A stretch of 5,998 nt of DNA from an uncultured Micrococcales bacterium. GTDB taxonomy: Bacteria; Actinomycetota; Actinomycetes; S36-B12; GCA-2699445. Shown one piece after another: positions 5,242 through 5,998 of this stretch (positions are counted from its first letter, which is position 1; each line of letters starts with the position of its first letter). Location of the stretch: positions 1-5,998 of the forward strand of contig CAIWTL010000277.1 in assembly GCA_903915555.1 (NCBI GenBank). Direction: 5' to 3'. The position numbers were made by a program, and so were the translations under genes. The notes beneath the pieces were generated by a model. The model saw only the letters and a program-made list of their open reading frames with translations. It made no database searches and was not told where the DNA came from.

Positions 5242-5997
5242 TCACCGCCTGATGCTGCGGAACGGATCCCTACGTCGGCGACGCAGCCAGCCGTAGCCGA
5301 TGACCACGTAGGCGAGGAGCAGCCACGCAGGTGTGACCAGTTCCCCCACCGACCAGCAGGCGAGCAGCCACAGGGCCGTGGGGGTAGCCAGATCGAGGAT
5401 CAACTCGATCGTTCGTGTGGGCTCATCCACGGAGCGGATCGCCACCGGAGACGACGCCCACGGGCCCACGACCTGTTCCCGATACCGGCGCAGTGCCTGG
5501 ACCTTGAGCTCGGTCGCCGTCGCCCGACCCATCGACAATCCCTCATCACGTGCCGCTGCGACGAATGACGGCAACTCGACCGCAGAGCCGTCACCGCGCA
5601 CCGCCAGGCCGAGGCTCCACGACCCGACCGGCGTCGCCCCGACGCGGATTCCCGACGCCCCCGCCGTCGTGACCCACTTCCGTTCGGCGGTCTCGACAGC
5701 CACCACGTCCGCGATCGTCTCCCATGGCACCTCGGCCCATGCCCAGAAACGACGGATCTGCAGACCCTGCGAAGTGGCCGACACACCCCGCCGCAGCAAC
5801 CCGGCCGCGATCGCACTCCCGATGAGCAGCGACACGGCTGCGAACACGACGCCGGCCCACCTGTTCGTCACCGGCAGGCCCGCAACCTCCATCCGCCCGC
5901 TCACCGCTCCGGCGGCACCGAGAGCTGCTCCGAACAGGCCCGCTACACCGCAGAGGAGTGCTTGGATCACCTGGGTACCGGACGGGCCGAACCACAA
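5242..5997 (-). CDS. PH-domain-like integral membrane protein (5' end uncertain)
   Basis: At least 251 residues are visible. Two N-terminal transmembrane segments (about 9-31 and 48-68) are followed by a soluble region (69-200). It opens with RRGVSATSQGLQIRRFWAWAEVPWETIADV in part, the strand pattern plus W-[ED]-x-I-x-x-V motif of bacterial PH-domain membrane proteins. The domain continues to about AVELPSF. Two more transmembrane segments (about 204-238) and an Arg-rich tail (RRRRRDPFRSIRR) end the protein. Loop and tail are probably cytoplasmic. Proteins of this kind are usually uncharacterised; lipid or protein binding is possible but not shown. The first in-frame start-type codon is TTG at 5997, one base from the window edge, so the true start may lie outside. 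The next Met (residue 36) would delete the first helix. Confidence 0.7.
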   Translation of the reverse strand: MWFGPSGTQVIQALLCGVAGLFGAALGAAGAVSGRMEVAGLPVTNRWAGVVFAAVSLLIGSAIAAGLLRRGVSATSQGLQIRRFWAWAEVPWETIADVVAVETAERKWVTTAGASGIRVGATPVGSWSLGLAVRGDGSAVELPSFVAAARDEGLSMGRATATELKVQALRRYREQVVGPWASSPVAIRSVDEPTRTIELILDLATPTALWLLACWSVGELVTPAWLLLAYVVIGYGWLRRRRRDPFRSIRR

Positions 5998-5998
5998 C

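Noticed and set aside
4148..5296. Plus-strand open frame of 382 codons across the lipoprotein and small membrane protein genes
   Set aside because: It crosses two minus-strand genes and the gap between them, and its translation is Pro/Arg/Ser/Thr-rich and low in complexity. The minus-strand frames show a signal peptide and transmembrane helices.
1..5998. CRISPR arrays, tRNA or rRNA genes
   Set aside because: No regularly spaced repeats, cloverleaf-like folds or rRNA-like conserved stretches were seen.

Overview
The window is uniformly GC-rich DNA, with third codon positions almost always G or C. Its -10-like boxes sit six or seven bases from start codons without clear Shine-Dalgarno sequences. 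It also carries a VapBC module, a transposase-like protein of a type I associate with actinobacteria, and a PH-domain membrane protein. Together these point to a high-GC actinobacterium; I cannot name a genus from sequence alone.

Layout. Bases 1-390 contain no convincing gene but several stem-loops, including a perfect 22-base palindrome. Bases 391-1893 (+) encode a 500-residue DDE transposase-like protein. Bases 1941-2813 (+) encode a 290-residue protein that resembles the catalytic domain of a tyrosine recombinase but has lost most catalytic residues, including the tyrosine. Both genes are preceded by the same module: TTGACG, a 16-base spacer, then a 17-base identical sequence that contains an inverted repeat and ends in the ATG. 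They are therefore probably one co-regulated mobile-element unit. Bases 2887-3512 (+) are a vapB-vapC toxin-antitoxin pair whose reading frames overlap by four bases. Its promoter and operator can be read, and the transcript is predicted to be leaderless.

The right half is on the minus strand and converges on vapC. In transcription order it holds a PH-domain-like four-helix membrane protein (reaching or crossing the window edge), an 80-residue two-helix membrane protein, and a secreted lipoprotein of about 396 residues. A 16-base repeat (one of three copies truncated to 12) lies just past the stop codon of each of these three genes. The two small gaps carry TACCGT -10 boxes at leaderless distance. 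These genes look like cell-envelope chromosomal genes next to an accessory patch.

The most unusual part is the left half: a DDE transposase-like gene paired with a catalytically dead tyrosine-recombinase-fold protein. Both are driven by copies of one palindromic promoter, and the copies bracket the transposase gene as direct repeats 1,550 bases apart.
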